A stretch of DNA of 12,151 nt from an uncultured Aquimarina sp. (GTDB lineage: Bacteria > Bacteroidota > Bacteroidia > Flavobacteriales > Flavobacteriaceae): contig CALGNG010000026.1 in assembly GCA_937958735.1 (NCBI GenBank), positions 1 to 12,151 on the forward strand. Direction: 5' to 3'. Below are positions 6,330 to 12,151 of the stretch, one piece after another; position 1 is the stretch's first letter; every line of letters begins with the position of its first letter. Below the pieces are notes generated by a model that worked only from the letters and a program-made list of their open reading frames with translations, was not told the origin of the DNA and did not search any database. The position numbers were made by a program, and so were the translations under genes.

Positions 6330-7409
6330 TTATGCGGTTAGTTTTACACGCGGATCTAACCATCCGTATATTATATCTACAAATATATTGATTACAATGA
6401 ATATAAGCGCTATGACTAATACAGCTCCCATAACAATTGGAAGGTCCGAAGTATTTAAAGCATCTACTATTTCTTTACCTATACCATTCCATCCAAAAAT
6501 ATATTCTACAAAAACAGCTCCTGCTAGCATAGAGGCAAACCAACCCGATATAGCGGTTACTACAGGGTTTAAAGCATTTTTTAACGCATGCTTGTAAATA
6601 ATAGAAAAAGTAGAAAGTCCTTTGGCCTTAGCGGTACGTATATAGTCTTGTTGTAAAATTTCTAATAAAGAATTCCGCATTAGCTGGGTAACCACAGCTA
6701 AAGGGCGTATTCCTAAAACTATAGCAGGTAGTACTAGATTTTGTAATTGGAGTTGTCTACCCTCTCCAAAGTCGTCTAAGCCATAAAGACTACCAGACAT
6801 AGGTAAATGGGTGTATTGGTGCCATACAAACCCAAAAAGCCAAGCAAATAAGATAGCGCTAAAAAAAGAAGGAACACTCATCCCTAAAGTACTTACAATT
6901 TGTATGGTTCTGTCCAGCCAAGAATCTTTTTTTAATGCCGAAATAATTCCTAAAAAGATACCAATGCAAAGAGCTATAGTTATAGAGCTTATTGCGAGTA
7001 TTGCCGTATTGGGAAGTGTTTCGCTAATAACAGCACTTACTTTTTTGCCTGTTTTTTGCAGCGATTTTCTTAGATAAGGCCATTTTAATACAATACTGGT
7101 TTGGGCTATAGTGCTTATTTTAGACCCGCCGTATTTTTCTTTACTATAAAAAGTAAAATCTTGGGAGTTACTGCTATGTACAGATATAGGGGATAGGTCG
7201 TTAATGTAAAAAAAATACTGCTTAGATAAAGGTTGATCTAATCCATATTTTTTACGGATAACGTCCAATTGTTCTTTGCTGTCATTCTGTCCCAGCATCA
7301 TTTCTGCGGGGTCTCCTGGTAAAATGTTGAATAGCCCAAATATTACAGTAAGTACCCCAAAAAGGGTTAATACAGTATAGCCTATTTTTTTTATAATATA
7401 TCCCAGCAT
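6330..7409 (-). CDS. DppB/OppB-type ABC transporter permease
   Basis: The product is a 359-residue inner-membrane permease of the peptide/nickel (DppB/OppB) class. The N-terminus has a transmembrane helix followed by the family signature 'FNILPGDPAEMMLG' (27-40) and 'IRKKYGLDQPL'. Five further hydrophobic segments follow from about residue 130. The cytoplasmic EAA-like loop that contacts the ATPase is visible at 255-284 ('DYIRTAKAKGLS' then 'HALKNALNP'). The C-terminus is the usual 'GWLDPRVK'. Between residues about 70 and 125 the periplasmic loop is a charged stretch, longer than and different from the short 'GDLGxS' loop of E. coli DppB. No partner permease, ATPase or binding protein lies in this window. 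The start ATG overlaps the stop codon of the upstream DoxX-like gene (TAATG), implying translational coupling. The substrate is unknown. Confidence 0.88.
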   Translation of the reverse strand: MLGYIIKKIGYTVLTLFGVLTVIFGLFNILPGDPAEMMLGQNDSKEQLDVIRKKYGLDQPLSKQYFFYINDLSPISVHSSNSQDFTFYSKEKYGGSKISTIAQTSIVLKWPYLRKSLQKTGKKVSAVISETLPNTAILAISSITIALCIGIFLGIISALKKDSWLDRTIQIVSTLGMSVPSFFSAILFAWLFGFVWHQYTHLPMSGSLYGLDDFGEGRQLQLQNLVLPAIVLGIRPLAVVTQLMRNSLLEILQQDYIRTAKAKGLSTFSIIYKHALKNALNPVVTAISGWFASMLAGAVFVEYIFGWNGIGKEIVDALNTSDLPIVMGAVLVIALIFIVINIFVDIIYGWLDPRVKLTA

Positions 7410-8506
7410 TATGGAAGTAAGAGCTTTTCAGCATCGTTCCAATGCAGTTTTTGTTTAATGGTTCCCTTTTCTAAATGAATAATCCCAGGATTAGAGCGTA
7501 TAATTGTTTTTAAAGCAGTCATGTCGGTACTGTAAAAAGGAACAGGGATTTTATATTTAGATTTTATTTCATTTACTTCTTTATCAAAGGAGCTAGAAAG
7601 CCCTACTACGGTATAGCCTTCCGATTCGGCACGTTCTATAAGGTCGTGAAGTTTCATTAGCCCTCCGTCCTCGGCTTTATCTATTTTATACGAAACAATT
7701 ACGATAAGTTTTCTGTAATTTAAAAAGATGTCGGTAATATCTTCTCCTAGAGTTTCTACCGAAAAATCGTGTATAGGGGGTTCGTAGCCTTTTTGTATTT
7801 CTTCGGTCTCGTACCCTATAAATTTCCCAGATACTTTTGGGTAGGCTCCAGAGGTAGTAATAACAGTTTCTTTTCCGTTTTCTTCAAAAGTCCAGTGGTA
7901 CTTAAACTTAGCTTTGGGAGCGTCTTTAGGAATAGTCATCCCTTCGGCAATATTGGTGCCCACCTTATAGGCTCTAAAATCGATCCCAGGTAAATGCATT
8001 AGTACATGGTTAGAATACCATAGAGAGGCTATAAAACTAGCAAAAATAATAATTACGTTAGTAAATTTATGGAAGAAAGGGGTAATATGCTTTTGTCCCA
8101 AAAATAGAATTATTATTAAAATTAAAAGGACTAGATCTTTGTAGAAAGATTGCCAAGGAGTTAGTGGTAAGGCGTCTCCAAAACAACCACAATCGGTTAC
8201 TTTATTAAAGTAGGCAGAGTAAAAGGTAAGGAAGGTAAAAAAGACAATCATCCCTAAAAGTGAATAGATGGTAAATTTCACATAATGCCCTAGCAGTAGG
8301 AATACTCCAACAAGGACTTCGAAAATTACAATAAAAATAGCCAAACCTAATGCATAAGGCTTTAAAGCAACTAAGTTTAAGACATCTTCGGCAAAATAAT
8401 CCTGAAGTTTATAGGAAAAACCTAAGGGATCATTCAGCTTTATAAATCCCGAAATAATAAATAAAATTCCTACAAATATTCTACAGACCCCTACGATTGC
8501 TTTCAT
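7409..8506 (-). CDS. BT_3928-like DoxX/MauE membrane protein with thioredoxin-like C-terminal domain
   Basis: This 365-residue protein has an N-terminal bundle of four to five transmembrane helices (about 3-20, 51-73, 79-97, 122-137 and 148-166) of the DoxX/MauE type. It includes the opening 'RIFVGILFIISGFIKLNDPLG'-like block and a conserved DCGCFGD motif (105-111, Cys106 and Cys108) next to the fourth helix. The remaining part, about 175-365, is soluble and looks like a thioredoxin fold in its second half ('KLIVIVSYKID', 'GYTVVGLSSS', then 'RSNPGIIHLEKGTI'), but lacks a CxxC active site. This arrangement matches the BT_3928 family widespread in Bacteroidota. The membrane Cys pair suggests thiol or quinone redox work, but no reaction has been shown in the sequence. 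It is 88 bases downstream of the DUF1599 gene and overlaps the permease gene by one base. Confidence 0.85.
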   Translation of the reverse strand: MKAIVGVCRIFVGILFIISGFIKLNDPLGFSYKLQDYFAEDVLNLVALKPYALGLAIFIVIFEVLVGVFLLLGHYVKFTIYSLLGMIVFFTFLTFYSAYFNKVTDCGCFGDALPLTPWQSFYKDLVLLILIIILFLGQKHITPFFHKFTNVIIIFASFIASLWYSNHVLMHLPGIDFRAYKVGTNIAEGMTIPKDAPKAKFKYHWTFEENGKETVITTSGAYPKVSGKFIGYETEEIQKGYEPPIHDFSVETLGEDITDIFLNYRKLIVIVSYKIDKAEDGGLMKLHDLIERAESEGYTVVGLSSSFDKEVNEIKSKYKIPVPFYSTDMTALKTIIRSNPGIIHLEKGTIKQKLHWNDAEKLLLP

Positions 8507-8594
8507 TATTCTATTCTTTTAACGTTCTAAATTTATAACGATTTATTTATTTGAGTGCTCTTTCGGGCAATTTATTCAGAATTATTTTATTTTT

Positions 8595-9128
8595 TTAAGA
8601 TAAATGAATCATTGCAAAAATGGAGTAATTAATCATATCCTGATAATTGGCATCAATACCCTCACTTACTAGGGTTTTTCCTTTATTATCTTCAATTTGC
8701 TTTACGCGTAATAATTTTTGGATAATTAAATCGGTTAAAGAGCTTACCCTCATGTCTCTCCAAGCTTCTCCATAGTCATGATTTTTGGCTAGCATTAGTT
8801 TTTTAGTTTCTTTAATATACTGGTCATAAAGCAAGGTGGCTTCTTTAGTGTTTAAATCGGGCTGGGTAGCAATTCCTTTTTCAATTTGTATTAAAGCCAT
8901 TAAGCAGTAATTAATAATTCCAATAAATTCGGACTCTTGGCCTTCGTCTACTTTACGTTCTTCGTTTTCTTGTAAACTACGTATACGTTGTGCTTTTATA
9001 AAAACCTGATCGGTTAAAGAAGGTAGTCTTAAGATGCGCCATGCCGCGCCATAATCGGTCATTTTTTTAATAAATAATTGACGGCATTGGGAAACTACAG
9101 CATCGTATTGTTTGGAAGTATTTTGCAT
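8595..9128 (-). CDS. Tandem DUF1599 domain protein
   Basis: This 177-residue, mostly helical protein is made of two copies of the same roughly 75-residue unit, about 8-83 and 101-177. Matching blocks are 'KKMTDYGAAWRILRLPSLTD' with 'AKNHDYGEAWRDMRVSSLTD', then 'KAQRIRSLQE' with 'KLLRVKQIED', then 'IINYCLMALIQIE' with 'MINYSIFAMIHLS'. The DYGxAW and SLTD signatures fit DUF1599 (also called nucleotide-modification-associated domain 1). No signal peptide or membrane helix is present, so it is presumably cytoplasmic. The function is unproven; the family's occurrence near nucleotide-modifying genes in phages suggests nucleotide binding or hydrolysis. It is the first gene of the minus-strand unit leading to tpiA and is divergent from folP across an 83-base gap. 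Confidence 0.85.
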   Translation of the reverse strand: MQNTSKQYDAVVSQCRQLFIKKMTDYGAAWRILRLPSLTDQVFIKAQRIRSLQENEERKVDEGQESEFIGIINYCLMALIQIEKGIATQPDLNTKEATLLYDQYIKETKKLMLAKNHDYGEAWRDMRVSSLTDLIIQKLLRVKQIEDNKGKTLVSEGIDANYQDMINYSIFAMIHLS

Positions 9129-9211
9129 AAAAAGTTGTAATTTGTACTCTCTTTTTAAAAGAACAGCAATTTAAAAAAGTTGTTGGGAACTATAGCATAA
9201 AATTGTACTTA

Positions 9212-10048
9212 ATGACTATTAATTGCCTCGGAAAACTAATTGACTTTGATTCTCCTAAAATTTTAGGGATACTAAACCTAACGCCAGATTCTTTTTACGA
9301 TGGTGGTAAACTAAAAGAAACCAAGACTATTATAAAAAAAGCAGGGCAATTTTTAGAAGAAGGGGCCGATTTTTTAGATTTAGGAGGGTATTCTTCCCGC
9401 CCAGGGGCTAAAGATATTTCTGTTGCAGAAGAAATAAATAGAGTAGCTCGAGTAGTACAATTATTAAAAAAAGAATTTCCAAAAGCCATACTATCTATAG
9501 ACACCTTTAGAAGTGAGGTAGCCAAGGCTTGTTTAGATAATGGTGCAGGTGTTATTAACGATATTTCTGCGGGGAGTTTAGATATAGAAATGATGAAAAC
9601 GGTAGCCAGCTACAATGTGCCTTATATTATGATGCATATGAAAGGTACACCACAAACCATGCAATCTTTAGCTTATTACGAAAATGTTACGACAGAAGTT
9701 TGCTATTACTTTTCCGAAAAAATAGCCCAAGCACGGGCTTTGGGCATAAACGATCTTATTGTAGATGCAGGATTTGGTTTTGCAAAAACAATAGCTCAAA
9801 ATTTCGAATTGCTTAATCATTTAAATATTCTAAGACAATTAGATGTGCCTATACTAACGGGGATTTCTAGAAAATCGATGATTTATAAAACGCTAGAGAC
9901 TACAGCAGATAAAGCCCTTAATGGGACTTCTGCACTACACATGGTAGCCCTCGAAAAAGGATCTAATATTCTTAGAGTACACGATGTAAAAGAGGCTAAA
10001 GAATGTATTTTGCTATACGAAGCTTTAAAAACAAATCAAAACCATTAA
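9212..10048 (+). CDS. folP: Dihydropteroate synthase
   Basis: The enzyme condenses p-aminobenzoate with dihydropterin pyrophosphate to give dihydropteroate in folate synthesis, and is the target of sulfonamides. Numbered from the ATG at 9212 (278 residues), motifs are GILNLTPDSFYDGG (19-32), GGYSSRPG (58-65), SIDTFRSEVA (95-104), NDISAG (116-121), MMHMKGTP (140-147), DAGFGFAKT (185-193), GISRKSMI (217-224), NGTSALH (237-243) and C-terminal RVHDV (255-259). The ATG at 9212 gives 'MTINC...GKLID', the usual flavobacterial start, so the in-frame TTG at 9203 is not preferred. Length and motifs are normal, with no resistance-type insertion evident. cdaA starts 28 bases after the stop, so the two are probably co-transcribed. 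Confidence 0.97.
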   Translation: MTINCLGKLIDFDSPKILGILNLTPDSFYDGGKLKETKTIIKKAGQFLEEGADFLDLGGYSSRPGAKDISVAEEINRVARVVQLLKKEFPKAILSIDTFRSEVAKACLDNGAGVINDISAGSLDIEMMKTVASYNVPYIMMHMKGTPQTMQSLAYYENVTTEVCYYFSEKIAQARALGINDLIVDAGFGFAKTIAQNFELLNHLNILRQLDVPILTGISRKSMIYKTLETTADKALNGTSALHMVALEKGSNILRVHDVKEAKECILLYEALKTNQNH

Positions 10049-10076
10049 ATTTAACCTTTTACAATAACTACCTATT

Positions 10077-10847
10077 TTGATAGACTTACGATTTCTTGAT
10101 ATTATTGATATTGTCTTAGTGGCTACACTACTCTACTATATTTATAAATTAGTAAAAGGGACAGCAGCTATTAATATTTTTGTAGGTATTGTTATTATTT
10201 ACGGGGTTTGGAAACTAACAGAAGCCCTAAATATGGTAATGTTAAGTTCTGTTTTAGGAGAATTTATTGGGGTAGGTATGTTTGCTTTAATAGTAGTTTT
10301 TCAACAAGAAATTAGAAAATTCTTGTTAATGATTGGGTCTACTAATTTTACTTCTAGGAAACGTTTTTTTTCGCAACTAAAATTTATAAAAGATACCCAC
10401 GTAGATCCAGAAACCAATATCCCAGCACTAATAAAAGCTTGCGAAAATATGAGTGCTTCTTTTACAGGAGCATTAATTGTAATTAAACGCAGTACACCGT
10501 TAGAATTTGTTAAAAGTTCTGGAGATAGCATGAATAACGAGGTAAATGCCCCTATAATAGAAAGCATATTTTATAAAAACAGTCTGTTGCATGATGGGGC
10601 TATGATTATCGAAAAAAATAAAATAACAGCCACCCGTGTAATTTTACCAGTTTCTGGAGATATAAATATTCCCTTGCGTTTTGGGTTACGCCATAGAGCA
10701 GCCATAAGCATTACACAAAAAACAGATGCCATAGCATTGGTGGTAAGCGAAGAAAATGGTCAAATTTCTTACATAAGAAATGGCGAATTTGTAATGCATG
10801 AAACTCCTAAAGAATTGATTCAAAAGCTTAGTAAGGACTTGGTGTAG
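10077..10847 (+). CDS. cdaA: Membrane-bound diadenylate cyclase (c-di-AMP synthase)
   Basis: The 256-residue CdaA/DacA-type enzyme joins two ATP molecules into cyclic di-AMP, a second messenger for osmotic, potassium and envelope homeostasis. Three N-terminal hydrophobic helices (about 8-24, 30-47 and 53-74) precede the DAC domain. Its signatures are visible: TGALIVI (130-136), LLHDGAMII (170-178) with the DGA motif, and LRHRAAI (204-210) with the RHR motif. An in-frame stop at 10065-10067 and the lack of any ATG before the first helix leave TTG at 10077 as the likely start (ATT at 10074 is the other candidate). No CdaR-type regulator or glmM gene adjoins it here. It follows folP by 28 bases. 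Confidence 0.95.
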   Translation: MIDLRFLDIIDIVLVATLLYYIYKLVKGTAAINIFVGIVIIYGVWKLTEALNMVMLSSVLGEFIGVGMFALIVVFQQEIRKFLLMIGSTNFTSRKRFFSQLKFIKDTHVDPETNIPALIKACENMSASFTGALIVIKRSTPLEFVKSSGDSMNNEVNAPIIESIFYKNSLLHDGAMIIEKNKITATRVILPVSGDINIPLRFGLRHRAAISITQKTDAIALVVSEENGQISYIRNGEFVMHETPKELIQKLSKDLV

Positions 10848-11241
10848 AGATGCTTGTTTTTTTTATGTGAGATTATCTACATGTGTGTTTATGTAGAAAT
10901 TCTCTTATGTAAATAGTCTAAGCGTATTAATCGTTAATAGGATTGTGAAACATTGTGTAAGCTAAATGATTTTGCTGATGAGCCTCTAATATCAAATGTG
11001 AAAATATAAAAAGAATTATAGGTTTCAAAAAATATAATACGGTAGAGGGTCTTGGTTTTAATTTATGCTTTACGGCTAGAATATTTTAAAATGTTTGGAA
11101 CACAAATTCACATTATCACCTTTGTTGTTTTTTATGTAATGGTTAAAATTCCTTAAATAAAAAAAGTTACTATTAAAACGTTTTAGTTTGGCATTAAAGT
11201 TGAAAACCTTAAATTAATCTCCAATTGCTAAGTAAGCTTAC
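10848..11241. other. Intergenic region between cdaA and the GH127 gene
   Basis: About 390 bases of AT-rich DNA without a credible gene on either strand. It holds an imperfect hairpin at 10869-10904 (CTACAT/ATGTAG core extended by GAGA/TCTC), which may end the folP-cdaA transcript but lacks a clear T tail. It also holds an inverted repeat TATTAA-TCG-TTAATA at 10925-10939 and a LacI-type palindrome at 11174-11185. I could not place a convincing TAnnTTTG promoter for the downstream gene. Confidence 0.5.
11174..11185. promoter_or_regulatory. Candidate LacI-family operator upstream of the GH127 gene
   Basis: This perfect 12-base palindrome, TAAAACGTTTTA, with a central CG lies 56 bases before the GH127 start codon. 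LacI/GalR regulators typically bind palindromes centred on CG with AA/TT flanks, and they often control sugar genes. In AT-rich DNA such palindromes also arise by chance, and no regulator gene is in view. Confidence 0.3.
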
Positions 11242-12151
11242 ATGAATTTTAAGACACCATTTATTACCATTTTTTTAACGTCCATGCAATTTTTATCTGC
11301 ACAAAACCATGGGGTTGTAAATACTACAAATAGCCAAAATGTATCCTTAAAAAGTATCGATATAGGAGATTGTAGGTGGACCACGGGTTTTTGGGCAGAT
11401 AAATTTAAAGTAGCCGAAGAAGTAATGATTCCACATATGGGAACCATTCTAAAGGGAGATATAGGGCATGCGTTAAACAACTTTAAAGTTGCCGCAGGAC
11501 TTAAAGAGGGAAGGCATAAAGGAATGTTTTGGCACGATGGAGATTTTTATAAGTGGATGGAATCTGCGATGTACATCTATGCAGTAAACAAAGACCCTAA
11601 GATAGATAGGGAGTTGGACGAGCTTATTAAAATTATAGGATTGGCACAAGAAGAAAATGGTTACTTGTCTACTCAGATCTCGTTAAACCAAAAAAGGCAA
11701 CCTTTTAAGGCAAGGCGTTTCCACGAGTTATACAATAGTGGGCACCTAATAACCAGTGCTTGTGTGCATAATAGAGTTACGGGAAAAACCAATTTTTTGG
11801 AAATTGCCATTAAAAACGCCGATTACTTATATAAATTATTTTCTCCACAGCCCAAAGAGTTAGCTCGTTTTGGCTTTAACCAAACCCAAATAATGGGGTT
11901 GGTAGAACTGTATAGAACTACCAAAGATAAAAAGTACTTAGAACTGGCAGAGCTGTTTATAAACATGCGGGGCAAGTCTAAGGTGAAGCAAGACCCTAAT
12001 ATTCGTCCACATATGATTGGCGATATGGTGCAAGAAAGAACTCCTTTAAGGGAAGAAACCGAGGCGGTAGGACATGCCGTTTTAGCTCTTTATTTTTATG
12101 CAGGAGCGGCAGATGTCGCAGCAGAAACAGGAGAGCAGGAGCTTATAGATG
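11242..12151 (+). CDS. Secreted glycoside hydrolase, GH127 (DUF1680) family, 5' part
   Basis: The gene starts at ATG 11242 and runs off the window; 303 residues are visible of a family usually around 600-700. A signal peptide ending LSA-QN (about residue 20) predicts export. The N-terminal part of the GH127 (alpha/alpha)6 barrel is clear: 'TGFWADKF' (48-55), 'HDGDFYKWMESAMYIYA' (98-114), 'NGYLST' (139-144), 'RFHELYNSGHLITSA' (159-173) and 'ETEAVGHAVLALYFYAGA' (272-289). The zinc/cysteine catalytic motifs (AETC and the later CC pair) lie beyond the window end, so catalytic integrity cannot be judged. Known activities are beta-L-arabinofuranosidase and, in marine flavobacteria, 3,6-anhydro-D-galactosidase of carrageenan breakdown; I cannot choose between them from this half. 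It is not part of the cdaA unit and may open a polysaccharide-utilisation locus. Confidence 0.85.
   Translation, partial: MNFKTPFITIFLTSMQFLSAQNHGVVNTTNSQNVSLKSIDIGDCRWTTGFWADKFKVAEEVMIPHMGTILKGDIGHALNNFKVAAGLKEGRHKGMFWHDGDFYKWMESAMYIYAVNKDPKIDRELDELIKIIGLAQEENGYLSTQISLNQKRQPFKARRFHELYNSGHLITSACVHNRVTGKTNFLEIAIKNADYLYKLFSPQPKELARFGFNQTQIMGLVELYRTTKDKKYLELAELFINMRGKSKVKQDPNIRPHMIGDMVQERTPLREETEAVGHAVLALYFYAGAADVAAETGEQELID

Noticed and set aside
6114..7077. Plus-strand open frames opposite tpiA and the permease
   Set aside because: They lie antisense to strongly conserved genes and show no domain; they are coding shadows.
8545..8575. Small hairpin TGCTC-TTTC-GGGCA between the DUF1599 and DoxX-like genes
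   Set aside because: It has a five-base stem with a wobble, no T tail, and mismatches on the transcribed strand; probably chance.
9203..9211. TTG start for folP, nine bases upstream of the ATG
   Set aside because: The ATG at 9212 gives the usual flavobacterial N-terminus MTINC and needs no rare start codon.
11238..11480. Minus-strand open frame over the start of the GH127 gene
   Set aside because: It is antisense to a clear signal peptide and GH127 domain and has no recognisable protein features.

Overview
The window looks like chromosomal DNA from a marine-type member of the Flavobacteriaceae (Bacteroidota). The DNA is AT-rich and most genes lack a Shine-Dalgarno sequence. At least one promoter has the Bacteroidota TTTG / TAnnTTTG form. 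Several products are typical of the group: a BT_3928-type DoxX/MauE protein, a tandem DUF1599 protein, flavobacterial FolP and CdaA, and a GH127-family glycosidase. I saw no tRNA, rRNA, CRISPR array, transposase or phage gene.

Layout. (1) 1-2879, plus strand: the 3' part of a PhoX/DUF839-like secreted protein, a terminator, then a di-heme cytochrome c peroxidase lipoprotein with an unusual imelysin-like N-terminal half. (2) 3020-4388: a small two-helix membrane protein overlapping, tail to tail, the Y-family polymerase gene dinB on the minus strand. (3) 4461-5463, plus strand: a good promoter driving two adjacent small lipoprotein genes, one PEGA-like. They end at a perfect bidirectional terminator (5500-5539). 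(4) 9128 down to 5555, minus strand: an apparent operon of DUF1599 protein, BT_3928-like DoxX protein, DppB-type ABC permease and tpiA, with one gene pair overlapping as TAATG. (5) 9212-10847, plus strand, divergent from the operon: folP followed closely by cdaA. (6) A roughly 390-base intergenic stretch with a LacI-type palindrome, then the 5' half of a secreted GH127 glycoside hydrolase that runs off the window.

Most of the window is conserved housekeeping DNA: glycolysis, folate synthesis, c-di-AMP synthesis and translesion synthesis. The two ends are more accessory: a phosphatase-like protein with a peroxidase, and a polysaccharide-degrading enzyme. The strongest anomaly is TpiA, whose N-terminal active-site motif reads NWTLN instead of NWKMN. 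The catalytic lysine is therefore absent while the catalytic His and Glu remain. The second is the imelysin-like/di-heme peroxidase fusion. I did not find a convincing wholly new multi-gene system. Functional names rest on motif recognition from the translated sequence; no database search was possible.
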